This document shows, piece by piece, positions 55,354 to 64,000 of a stretch of DNA of 64,000 nt (the stretch's first letter is position 1; every line of letters begins with the position of its first letter). The notes under the pieces were generated by a model that was not told the origin of the DNA, did not search any database, and saw nothing but the letters and a program-made list of their open reading frames with translations. The position numbers and the translations under genes are program-made. Origin of the DNA: Cristatella mucedo (lineage: Eukaryota; Bryozoa; Phylactolaemata; Cristatellidae); assembly GCA_009760855.2 (NCBI GenBank), contig WPIO01000103.1, positions 1,320,001 through 1,384,000 of the forward strand. Reading direction: 5' to 3'.

Positions 55354-58129
55354 GCGATAACAGGCACCGAAATAGCGATTCGCCGCCTATCCGATTTACT
55401 CGCTTCGAGTAATTTTAGGCGCACGACAGAAGAGTGTCCGTCGAAATAGCCAGCGATTGCTTTGCGAAATTACGAGCGGAAGGGCGTTATTACATTCGCG
55501 GCGGCGGCAGCTTCCGTCTCTGTCGCTCCGGAGATTAGGCAGAAGAGAGCCCGCATTGTGCGGCATCTGCGCCCGTTCGATCGATTGCCCGCGACGTTCT
55601 GCTGCACACGGCCGCCGCCGCCGCCGAAAGGCGCTGCCCTGCGCCGCACCGCGCCGCACCGCGCCGCGCCTTCCGGCCGGCGATAGCCGACCTCTGGCAT
55701 CTCGCGGGTCGCAATTGCCAGCCGTCCGCGCGCAGGTCGAGCGTAAAGCCGAGAGCGTGAGCGCATGCAATAGAGCCTAATTGCACTGTAGGCGAAGTCC
55801 CGCGGGCGGGACGCGCGTGCCGCCGCTGCTCAACCGAGTCTATGTTCCAAAGGGTATCGATTTTCTTTTATCAAGACACGCTGGCGATGTAATGGCTGAT
55901 TACGCCTGGCATCGCGGCCGTAGCTTTGCGCAAAAACCGATTCGCAACGGACAGTACGCACCGCCGTGGTTTCCAAGTGAAATCGCATTTCGGCCGGCCT
56001 TAGCAGGCGCTCGAAATCCAACCCGCGGCGACACGAGAGCGTTCCGACGACTAAAAGTCGGGCTAAGCAGCCGTTTCTATACGGCCGAAAATATCTCCGG
56101 CCGCTAGCAGCTTGAATGAAGTTCAGCCGCGGCGGCGAAGCGTCTCAAGCGCGACGGCGACGCGCACCTGCACTCGCGCGCGGGTGAAGGCCATACCCAA
56201 GCTAATGACCGCGGACGAAGCAGACGTCGGCTTCGAGCGGCGTGAAGCCGACGCGAGGACGCCGATGGAGCGCAACGGCGCGGGCGGCGCTCCGCTGCAC
56301 GCTCGCTCGCCTCCGCCGGCGCTGCCGCTGAGGCCAGGCGTCGCGGCGGCCTCACCGGCGAAGCGCGCGGCAAAGCGAGCGGGAGCAGCAGCCAGGAACG
56401 CCGCCACTAGGGATGGCGGCGACGATGAAGTCGCACGTTCAAGGGCTCCGCTTAAATTGCGCCCGCGCAAGTGTCGGCCTTCCGCTGGCAGCGCCGCACG
56501 CGGCCTCCGACTAGGCGCTCGAATGCGTCTGCCAGCCGGAAAGGCGGACGCGAGAAACTGATGGACTTTCGCGCGCTGTCCGTCAAAGAACGCCACCAGT
56601 CTCTTTTCCCTCGGCTGAGCTGCGCCGAATATCTCCGCCTCCTAGGTGCGCGCGCGGGCGCCATTTGAGCTCAATTCTGGGCAGCCAATGACTCGCGTCT
56701 CGGTCAGTCGGCTAAGGCGGCCGCCGCCGGCCGCTTTTCGATGCGCACAGCCGTGGTGGCAACCCGCCGTGCCGCCGCTTCTCGTTGATTGGCGGCCGCT
56801 CTGCCACCTCTGCCACCGCCGCCTGTTCGTCGTCGACGAATCATTCGCAGCCAGCGCCGATCATCCACCACCGTTTAGATATTATGTACTGTATATTATT
56901 GTTTGTGTATTTTTATTGCGTAGACGTTTTTCGCGGTCATTCGCCTGCGATCCGCAGAGGTGAATTCTGCTCTTCTCACTTCCTCGATTGGTCCCCAAAA
57001 TTAGCTACCTTCTCGACGTTAGCTTGCGAAACACAAAACCGGAGCTGCATGTGCTGCGCCTACGATGAAGTATCGACACCATCTCAGACAGCGAGAACGC
57101 CGCAGAAAAGCTAGCGCCGGAATGGCTTCTGAAATGGCTGGACAGCGTCTTGGCGCCTTCTCCTGGCTCCGTCGCCGTCTCTACCGATCTGCAGGGTAAT
57201 CTTTGAGCCGCCCAGAATAGCTGTAATTGGGTGCAGTACCGGCGGAGGCGCGCCTGTCCAAGCGAGTCTCCGTTTTGCATCAATCAGCGACCAGATTCGA
57301 ACGGCCGCAAGGTTAACTTGAAAGCGGGCGCGACGACCGCGAGCAGATCGATCGGGCAGCGATTAATACTAATAGCCGAAGCTTGCGCAGTCGCGGAATT
57401 GCTAATTTTGGCATGATTTACTTACCTCGGTACATGCACGCGTCGACTTGTTTAGCGTGATGATATTTCGCTCACTGTAATTGATCTGGGGACGTACTCA
57501 GGTCAAGGAAGTGAGTGTGAGTTGACAGGAAGCAGACAGCAGGCGATACGACTGCTTTCGCGCGACAACGAGCCGGCGCTGGACGCCGGAGAGCATGCTT
57601 GCAATCGCATGTGCGAGAGCTGGGACGGAGCTTCGACGGAGCTCTTTTGTTTCTACCCTAAAATTTCGAATCCGCTCCGTTTCAGTTTATTGGCTGCGAC
57701 GACGTCTGCGGATCTGCGCTCGGCGGGAGCGGCGATCGGCGGGAGCGTCTGGTCTCTGGGTCGGCGCCAGGTCAGAGGACGCTTCCCAGTTGCAGGTCGA
57801 TCTCACCGCTGACTGCGCGGCTGCGCGACTGAAGTAGTCCCTTTCTCCCCAAGTCCCCTCTCCCTGCTACGCCTAGAGCAGCGGAGAGCTCTCCCGCCAG
57901 AGCAAGCAAGCAGTAGAGTTTCGCTCAGGCCGCAGCTGCCGTGTTCACGTACTGATCCGTATATCTTTCGCCAAGTCGGGCTTTCAAAAGGGCCTACTAA
58001 CAAGAGTAGCACCCAAAGACATTCCTGCTCATCCTGCGATGTCGCCTTTCAAGAAATTCCTGCGTATTGAGTGGTTCTACATTAGATCTGTGGCGTAGAC
58101 ATACTGGACGATTGTGGCACGCCTCATTG
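55354..58129. other. CpG-rich region without a recognised gene
   Basis: GC- and CpG-rich from about 55.4 to 57.9 kb, with many overlapping ORFs on both strands that look like by-products of base composition. It resembles a CpG-island or first-exon region; no start-exon motif, splice chain or protein family could be supported. Confidence 0.4.
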
Positions 58130-58395
58130 AAGTCACGACATCTCCCGACTTGACGGCGATTAAAAGGAAGCTAAAAACGCAACTGCTCCTCACTGCATTT
58201 GCTTAGTCAACGCACATTTTCGTTTGTGCACTTATGCGTGCTGATACTGTGCATTTTATCACTAAGCAATTGACATGCTTCCTTTGCAACAGATGTAAGG
58301 GAACTAAAAAAATATTCAGTACTCTTAAGGTGCTATTCAAATAGAATATGATTATGATTAAGAATATTAGGATAATTATTACTATTATTAATGTC
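58130..58395 (+). mobile_element. LINE-A 3' UTR copy, diverged
   Basis: CCCGACTTGACGGCGATTAA, CACTTATGCGTGCTGATACT, CATGCTTCCTTTGCAACAGA and an AT-rich tail. Confidence 0.72.
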
Positions 58396-58492
58396 ACGTC
58401 ATCACAGCTAAGCCCCTGTCATTTCTAGTCAGTAACTTTGTGGCAGACGCCTACGTCAAAGTTGGCTAGGAGTGTACGTTAAAGTTTAAGGT

Positions 58493-59010
58493 CAAGGCTG
58501 ATTTAACAGCCTCGTTTATATAGCGGCTGAAGAACCTTGACGACTGTCAAAGTTGCTTGCAGTGGGTAATGTAATGTATAATGTAATGTATTTCCTTCTG
58601 TAACTCCACAAAGTCATACAGACCACGTGGGTGATACGCAGGAGAGTTTTGCATAGCGCACTCCCAGCGTAAGCGGCTTTCGGTACGCATTCGGTAGCCA
58701 ACAGACTTCGTCTCACGAAACAAAGAGAAAGTGGGAAGCATAACAGAGTCAGGAGAGCAGTTGAAGTAGTGAGTAGCATGGAAGTAGCAGCTCAGGACCG
58801 CTGAAAAGGATGAGCCATAGTCGGCAGCGGGAGAGTAGTTGTCATTTCGTAAGAATTGTGGAAGCGAGTTTCACAGTGTAGGATCTGCAGAGCTAAAGCT
58901 TCGGTGGCCAACTGTCTTTAAGCGGAGGAATGGAACAGCTCATTTATTGTCCACACAGGACCCGAGGGCGCAAAAAGGCTGCAGGATAGTCCACTGCAGG
59001 GCTGGAAACC
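58493..59010 (-). mobile_element. SINE-B split by LINE-B
   Basis: 58493-58565 is a reverse SINE-B body (GGCTGATTTAACAGCCTCGT). LINE-B follows at 58566-58984; CCACTGCAGGGCTGGAAACC at 58991 looks like the SINE-B continuation. Confidence 0.6.
58566..58984 (-). mobile_element. LINE-B 3' fragment
   Basis: AATGTAATGTATTTCCTTCT through CGTAAGCGGCTTTCGGTACG and TTATTGTCCACACAGGACCC. The tail unit is duplicated (AATGTAATGTATAATGTAAT). Confidence 0.85.
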
Positions 59011-59774
59011 TAAAACTGAGTAATAGAGAGCCTTCAGCACCTTGTTCCTGCGCTAAGACCCGGGGCCCCAGCGTTGGCCTCTCTGGCGAAAGAACTATTC
59101 ATCTGCTTCGAGCCACAGCGTCGTCGCTCGTCGTCAGATCGTGGTGAGCGCTCCTTGCACCGGAAACGCTTAGTAGGCAACGGCTGTATCGAGGCGAGAG
59201 GAAGACTGGGAGTGGCTGCGGCATCTTCGCACGACGAGCCGTCGGCGTCGCGAGGTAATTGAACTTCCGGTTTATTTTCAGCCTCTTGTCGTGTAGTATC
59301 TGCCCGAGCCGGATCTACGTATCGGGCAGATGCGTAACAGATCTTGCATAACATTGAATCATGTACACCTCTACTGAAGACGCATCTGTGTCCGTTCAGG
59401 AGCCTGATTCAGTGGACATTACCAAATAGGGATGTCGGCAGTCCTCAGCGTCTCACTGAGTGCTTTTGCATGCTTGTCTAAGCGCGATGCTGATTGAGGC
59501 TTGATCGGACAGATATCGTTGCCGAGACATGTATCATTCGCGGTTCCTGAGTTATAACAGTCAGGATTCAGGTGTGTGGTTGTCTGCGGTTAGGCGGCAT
59601 GAAAGACGACGCCGTGTAACATTCAGACAGTTGAGCTGGAAGAGTAGTGCTCTAGCCCTTGGGTCAGGGGTCAGGGTCTAGCTGTTGGGTCAGGGGTCAG
59701 GTCTAGCCCATGAGTCCGGCAATCGCGAGCCCGTCCGGCTCTGGGCGCTCTAACCCTTGGCCATCGCTTCTCTT
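59011..59774. other. Unassigned stretch with short GGGTCAGGGGTCAGG repeats
   Basis: At 59661-59708 a roughly 30-base motif containing GGGTCAGGGGTCAGG occurs twice. No gene recognised. Confidence 0.4.
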
Positions 59775-59833
59775 GCAGTGAGCTATGCAGCGCTTGAATG
59801 GAGATTTGGTAATATTCTTAAGGCGCTATACTG
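59775..59833 (+). mobile_element. SINE-A 3' end fragment
   Basis: GTGAGCTATGCAGCGCTTGA, ATGGAGATTTGGTAATATTC and TTAAGGCGCTATACTGA. Confidence 0.6.
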
Positions 59834-59943
59834 ACTAGCCATCATCTTAGTGGCACAATCCCTTACGTAGAGCCGAAATGAGGAGACCTCGCGCTCGGCG
59901 CCGCCGGGGCTTGGATGCCGCTCTCGCTTCGTCCGCTAGCCTC

Positions 59944-60147
59944 AGTCTCTCTCTCTCTCTCACTCTCTCTGTCTCTCTGTCTCTCTGTCTCTCTCTGTCT
60001 CTCTCTCTCTCTCTCTCCCTCTCTCTCTGTCTCTCTGTCTCTCTGTCTCTCTGTCTCTCTCTGTCTCTCTCTCTCTGTCTCTCCCTCTCTCTGTCTCTGT
60101 CTCTGTCTCTCTGTCTCTCTGTCTCTCTGTCTTTCTCTGTCTGTCTG

Positions 60148-60221
<74 letters not shown>

Positions 60222-60423
60222 TGTCACTCTCTCTGTCTCTCTCTCTGTCTCTCTCTCTGTCTCTCTCTCTGTCACTCTCTCTGTCTCTCTCTGTCTCTCT
60301 CTGTCTCTCTCTCTCTCTGTCTCTGTCTCTCTGTGTCTCTCTCTGTGTCTCTCTCTGTGTCTCTCTCTCTCTCTGTCTCTCTCTCTCTCTGTCTCTCTGT
60401 CTCTCTGTCTCTCTGTCTCTCTC

Positions 60424-60498
<75 letters not shown>
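59944..60498. repeat. Long CT-rich tract, (TC)n with TCTCTG units
   Basis: 555 bases of CTCTCT with regular CTGTCT interruptions; pyrimidine/purine strand bias is almost complete apart from the G of CTG. Confidence 0.95.
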
Positions 60499-60501
<3 letters not shown>

Positions 60502-62264
60502 GGTGCCGCGCGTAGGGCTGCTGCAAATTGGCAGCAAATTTCAAGAGCGTGGCGCCGGCCATTATCCAACACTCAATTAGACAACGACCGCGTCCTGGCA
60601 GGATTTAGGAGGCTTCGCGAACGCACGCGCGCGCAAAAGCTCGCGTGGCGTGGCTTGCTACGTGCGACTCGCTACGAGTTGTTGCGGTGCTGCTCGCTGA
60701 CTGCCGCCGCCGCCGCGACGCTGCGTCTGCAGCGCTGCTCGGGCGCCACTCACCGCTCGGCCGCTCTTTCTTCTGCGACAGCGAGCGGCGAGAAAAGCCA
60801 CGGATCAAAGATGAAGATAACCGCGGAGAAAAGCCGCCGCCGCCGCCGCTAACCGCTCGAGCTGACGAGCGAGCGAGCGCCGTGTGTGTGTGTAGCGAAA
60901 CTGAGCTCTGACGTCCGAGCAGCGAGCCGAGCTTCCGCTCTGAGCGCTGCTGCTGGAGCGGCTCCATCAGGAGCGCTCGTCTTGCATTTCTCCTCGCATT
61001 CGTCGTCGGGGGCGGCGGCGGTTCAAATGAAGCTTCTCAGCGTTTCCCCTAAGCGGTTCGCAATTAAGTTCCCAAACGAAATACGGCGGACGCAGGGTCC
61101 GCGGCGACGGCGTCTGGGCCCGGGTACCGAGCGAGCCGACGGACTGCGACGATGGCTCCGCGTGCACGAGCTTGAAGCTGCATTTGCACTCTCTGTACGC
61201 GGTGAAATGTCTGCACGTGGCCAGCTCTGCCAACTCTGCCTCCGGTGTTCGCGGCGGCGCTGTTAGACACTCGTAGCAGCCAGTTTCTTTGAAAATCTCG
61301 CTCGCTGCGATTCTAGGCTGAACTGTCGGCTAGGAGAAGCGGCGAGCGAGCGAGCGAGACTGTCAGTCCCAGCAGCTCCGGGGGCGCGCGTGACTTGCTG
61401 CGCGCCGCTCCGATAGTCATGCAAGTCAAAGAGGCACGTGACTATATCGGAGCCTGACGCGGTCGGCCATTTCGGAAGCGAGCGGAGCGAAGAGTGCCGC
61501 CGCCGCTCGCTGTGCAGACGAGTCCAGACGGCCGACGGCAGGCGCGCCGACTATATTTTATGCACGCCTGCGCGAGCTCTTCGGCCGGACGCCGACCCGA
61601 CGTTTTGATGACGTCCTTGATTTGCGGAGAAGGCTATTAAATTTCCTTCGCTGATTAATCCGCCTCCGTGTCCCAGCAGCGTCGGTAGGTAGCAGGTCAG
61701 GTGAGCGGCGATAGCCGCTTCAGCGTGCGCGCGCCCCGCGTCCACGAGGTATTCCCCGCGGCGGCCGACGCGTGGCCTGCGGCATCGATTTTCGCGTACC
61801 GGGCCCCCCAACTCATGACAAATTTGATAGCGAGCGCGCACCGCACTTGTGTAACCGGAATCCATATCTTGAGCCGCTCGTTCCGTTTATAGTAAATTAC
61901 TTTCATCGGATTATCGCGAGAATCAATAGAACAAACTAGACCAATTTCCCGCTCAGTCTACTACAGCAGATATATGCACGGTTCGGAGCCGCGCTAATCT
62001 GTTCGCTCGCTCGCTCGCTCGCTCACTGTCTCGGCTCAAGGCGCTCGTGCAAGTGCCGCCGCCGCCGCCGCATGCACGGCGTGACTCGACGGCAACGGCG
62101 TCAGCGTCGGCCCAGTAGCGCCAGCTGGCTTTCCGACCGCGGCAGAAGGCGTCCGCGCCGGAAGCAGAGACCCGCCGCGAGAGGTGTGGGTAGGTCGGCG
62201 TGCGCCGCCGCCGCCGCCGCCGCCTGCCGCCGGCCGCCAGATCGGGAGGCCGGCTGGCGGGCAG
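60499..62264. other. CpG-rich upstream region of the RASL10-like gene
   Basis: GC-rich with CpG-dense blocks and GCGAGCGAGCGAGC runs (about 61345 and 62005). Likely a promoter/CpG-island region. No other gene is supported. Confidence 0.45.
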
Positions 62265-62272
62265 CATAAAAG
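62265..62272 (+). promoter_or_regulatory. TATA-like box before the RASL10-like gene
   Basis: CATAAAAG lies in otherwise GC-rich DNA 28 bases before the first ATG. The usual 25-30 base spacing to a start site would put transcription start around 62295, which favours the second in-frame ATG. It could be chance. Confidence 0.35.
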
Positions 62273-62299
62273 GCGCTCGCCGCGTCGGCGCGTCGGGCG

Positions 62300-63019
62300 A
62301 TGTACGAATCGCTGAGCACCACCGGCAGCATGTCGAGCGCGGACGACGCCGCTGCCGCCGCCGCCGCTGCGGAGCTGGCCGGCCGCGGCGGCGGCATAGG
62401 GGGCACGCGCGAGCTTCGCGTCGCCTTTCTCGGCAGGCCGCGAGTGGGCAAGTCCTCCATCATTCGCCAGTTCGTGTGGAACGAATTCGACGGCGCGTAT
62501 GCGCCCAGCAGCGGCTGCACACAGCACCGCAAGGCCGTGTCCGTCAACGGCCACCTGTACGACGTCGTCCTGCGAGACTGCGCCGGCGTGAGCCGGTTCC
62601 CGCGCGACGCCGCGGACGAGTGGACCAACTACAGGGGCTACGGTCTGCGCGGCGCCGACGTCTACGTGCTTGTGTTCGACGTGGCGAACGAGGAGACGTT
62701 CGACTACGTTCGCGCCATGCGCGAGCAGATCGTTCGCAGCCGCGGCGCCGACGCGCTGGTCGTCGTCGTCGGCAGCAAGCTGGACCTGAGCGGCCAGCGC
62801 GTGCACACGCGCGGCTGCATCTCGCGCGAGATACACTTGCTCACGAAAAAGTGGAAGTGCCCATTCGTCGCCTGCTCGGCCAAGTACAATTGGCACATCA
62901 TGTCGCTCGTGGAGGAGACGCTGAAGTCGGCGGAGACGCAGGCGGCGCACGACGCCAGACAGTCGTCGTCGGGGCGCGTCCAGGAAGTGTGGAGGAAGCA
63001 CAACTGCGTCCTGCTGTGA
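62300..63019 (+). CDS. RASL10: RASL10-like small GTPase, intronless, prenylated C-terminus
   Basis: 239 codons. From residue 38 to the end the protein follows vertebrate RASL10B/RASL10A (shared WKC..V.CSAKYNWHI block, NEF, NGH.YD, LKS). These are atypical Ras-like proteins of the inner membrane face, with proposed signalling or growth-restraining roles. P-loop GRPRVGKS is at 45-52, G3 is DCAGV at 93-97, G4 is SKLD at 159-162, G5 is SAK at 193-195, and CVLL at 236-239 predicts geranylgeranylation. Oddities: the Ras G12/G13 positions are Pro and Arg, catalytic Gln61 is Val, and the G4 Asn is Ser, so intrinsic hydrolysis and nucleotide affinity are probably unusual. An Ala/Gly-rich extension precedes the G domain. 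If the TATA-like box at 62265 is used, transcription would start almost at the first ATG, making Met11 (62330, A at -3) the likelier start. The A or B assignment is not settled. Confidence 0.9.
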   Translation: MYESLSTTGSMSSADDAAAAAAAAELAGRGGGIGGTRELRVAFLGRPRVGKSSIIRQFVWNEFDGAYAPSSGCTQHRKAVSVNGHLYDVVLRDCAGVSRFPRDAADEWTNYRGYGLRGADVYVLVFDVANEETFDYVRAMREQIVRSRGADALVVVVGSKLDLSGQRVHTRGCISREIHLLTKKWKCPFVACSAKYNWHIMSLVEETLKSAETQAAHDARQSSSGRVQEVWRKHNCVLL

Positions 63020-64000
63020 CCGCGGCCCGGCCGCGCACGGGCGAGCTGCGAGCAGGAGCCGCGCGACGCCGCAGCTGAGCGGCGCACCGAAACGCGGCGC
63101 TCAGCCGATCGAAGTTTTGCTTAGTCGTCTGGCAACGAGACGCAGACGGGACGCGACGCAGACGCAGACGGCTGCTGACTTCGTCGACTGTCGGCGGTAG
63201 GGCGATGAGCGCTGGAGCGAGAGAGCGAGCGACAGGAACGACGCCGTGGGCGGCCGTTAGTTACGGCCGCGGACGCCGCCCGGTTACGGTTGCGGCGGAG
63301 ACAGTGGCAAAGGGCGAAGTGGTCCGCCCGGCGAAACGACGAGCGACAGCTCGACGGAATCGCTCTCCGAGCTCATACGCGCCCGCGCGCGCACGGAGCG
63401 CCGACCTCAGGCAATTGTCCGCCGTTTGCATACGACGGGTTATAGGATCCATTTCATCGCTTACGCGAAGCACCGCGGTAATTGGTCGCGGCAGCAGCGG
63501 CTCCGACGGCGCCTCGCGTCGGGCCGCCCCCGCAAGCCGCCGACCTCTCGGCCGACGGGCGCGCGCCGGAGCGCACCGCCTTTTTCGCGGGGAGCATCAC
63601 GAGCGACGCATCGTCGCGATCGTTACCTCTCGTCGCAATCGCGCCGGAGTCGAAGACGACGACGACGATTCGACGGGTTCTGGAGAAACCGCCGCCGTTG
63701 CCGGCGATGACGGGCCGCACGGCGAGCAATGGCGCGTCGTCGTCGCCAAGTTCGAGATTCTGGCGCTGCGCGCCCGCCATTCATTCCGTTCGGAGACGAG
63801 TGCCTTCGAGGGGGCGGGCTCTCGCTCCGTCTGGGCGCTGCGCCCGACGGACGCGCCGCTTTCGGCCACGCCCGGCTGCTCGGAAATGTGACCGCGAACC
63901 GCGTCTCGAACTGTCAAAGATGTAAGCCAGGCGTCGGAGTGGGCCAGGCAGATACGATGGACTGCTGCTGAAAGTGCGTGGTCTGCTCTTATTGAACCGT
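63020..64000. other. CpG-rich 3' flank of the RASL10-like gene
   Basis: GC-rich to the window edge; overlapping ORFs on both strands reflect base composition. No AATAAA signal was noticed. Confidence 0.4.

Noticed and set aside
55396-57114. Overlapping Arg/Ala-rich ORFs in the CpG-rich block
   Set aside because: Open on both strands and in several frames because of base composition; no family motifs or splice chain.
59863-60852. Very long ORFs on both strands (Ser/Leu and Arg/Glu repeats)
   Set aside because: They are simply the CT-rich microsatellite read in stop-free frames; no conserved domain.
62036-63001. 321-codon minus-strand ORF antisense to the RASL10-like gene
   Set aside because: Shadow of a GC-rich coding exon; all protein similarity is on the plus strand.

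Overview
The window is nuclear DNA of an animal. It has split genes with GT-AG introns, CpG-rich gene ends, long dinucleotide microsatellites, tRNA-derived SINEs and many truncated non-LTR retrotransposons. The two host genes I can name are INTS13/Asunder and a RASL10-type small GTPase, both animal gene families. The repeat style, with many 3' ends closing in (ATT)n, fits a non-model invertebrate, but I cannot place it in a phylum.

Layout. 1-9.2 kb: repeat-rich intergenic DNA (a tandem repeat at 468-790, an LTR-like relic, SINE and LINE pieces). 9.2-27.6 kb: a complete INTS13 gene on the minus strand; I resolved 15 coding exons from splice signals and similarity to the human protein, and its introns carry sense and antisense LINE/SINE copies. 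28-55 kb: a deep graveyard of transposable elements with several insertions inside insertions. 53.4-54.7 kb: a degenerate satellite-like repeat that switches orientation. 55.3-64 kb: CpG-rich DNA with a 555-bp CT-rich tract and an intronless RASL10-like GTPase gene on the plus strand (62300-63019).

Repeat families, named only for this report. LINE-A and LINE-B are two L2/CR1-like retrotransposons; LINE-A ends in a GCGCC...GGGCGC stem-loop and (ATT)n, LINE-B ends in ACATTACATTACA. SINE-A and SINE-B are tRNA-derived; SINE-A shares its 3' end with LINE-A. L3 is an LTR-like family. There are also a Ty3/gypsy pol relic, a hAT (BED-finger) transposon relic, a 440-bp solo LTR with 5-bp target duplication, and a 2.45-kb LTR element (50107-52554) without recognisable pol, whose one long ORF runs from a Gag-like segment into a 21-bp minisatellite.

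The host genes show no functional link: INTS13 is an Integrator subunit (nuclear snRNA/mRNA 3' processing) and RASL10 is a membrane-targeted Ras-like protein. The most unusual object is the small LTR element with its minisatellite-bearing ORF. The most informative structure is the layered insertion record at 33-53 kb. I saw no operon, CRISPR array, rRNA or genuine tRNA gene.
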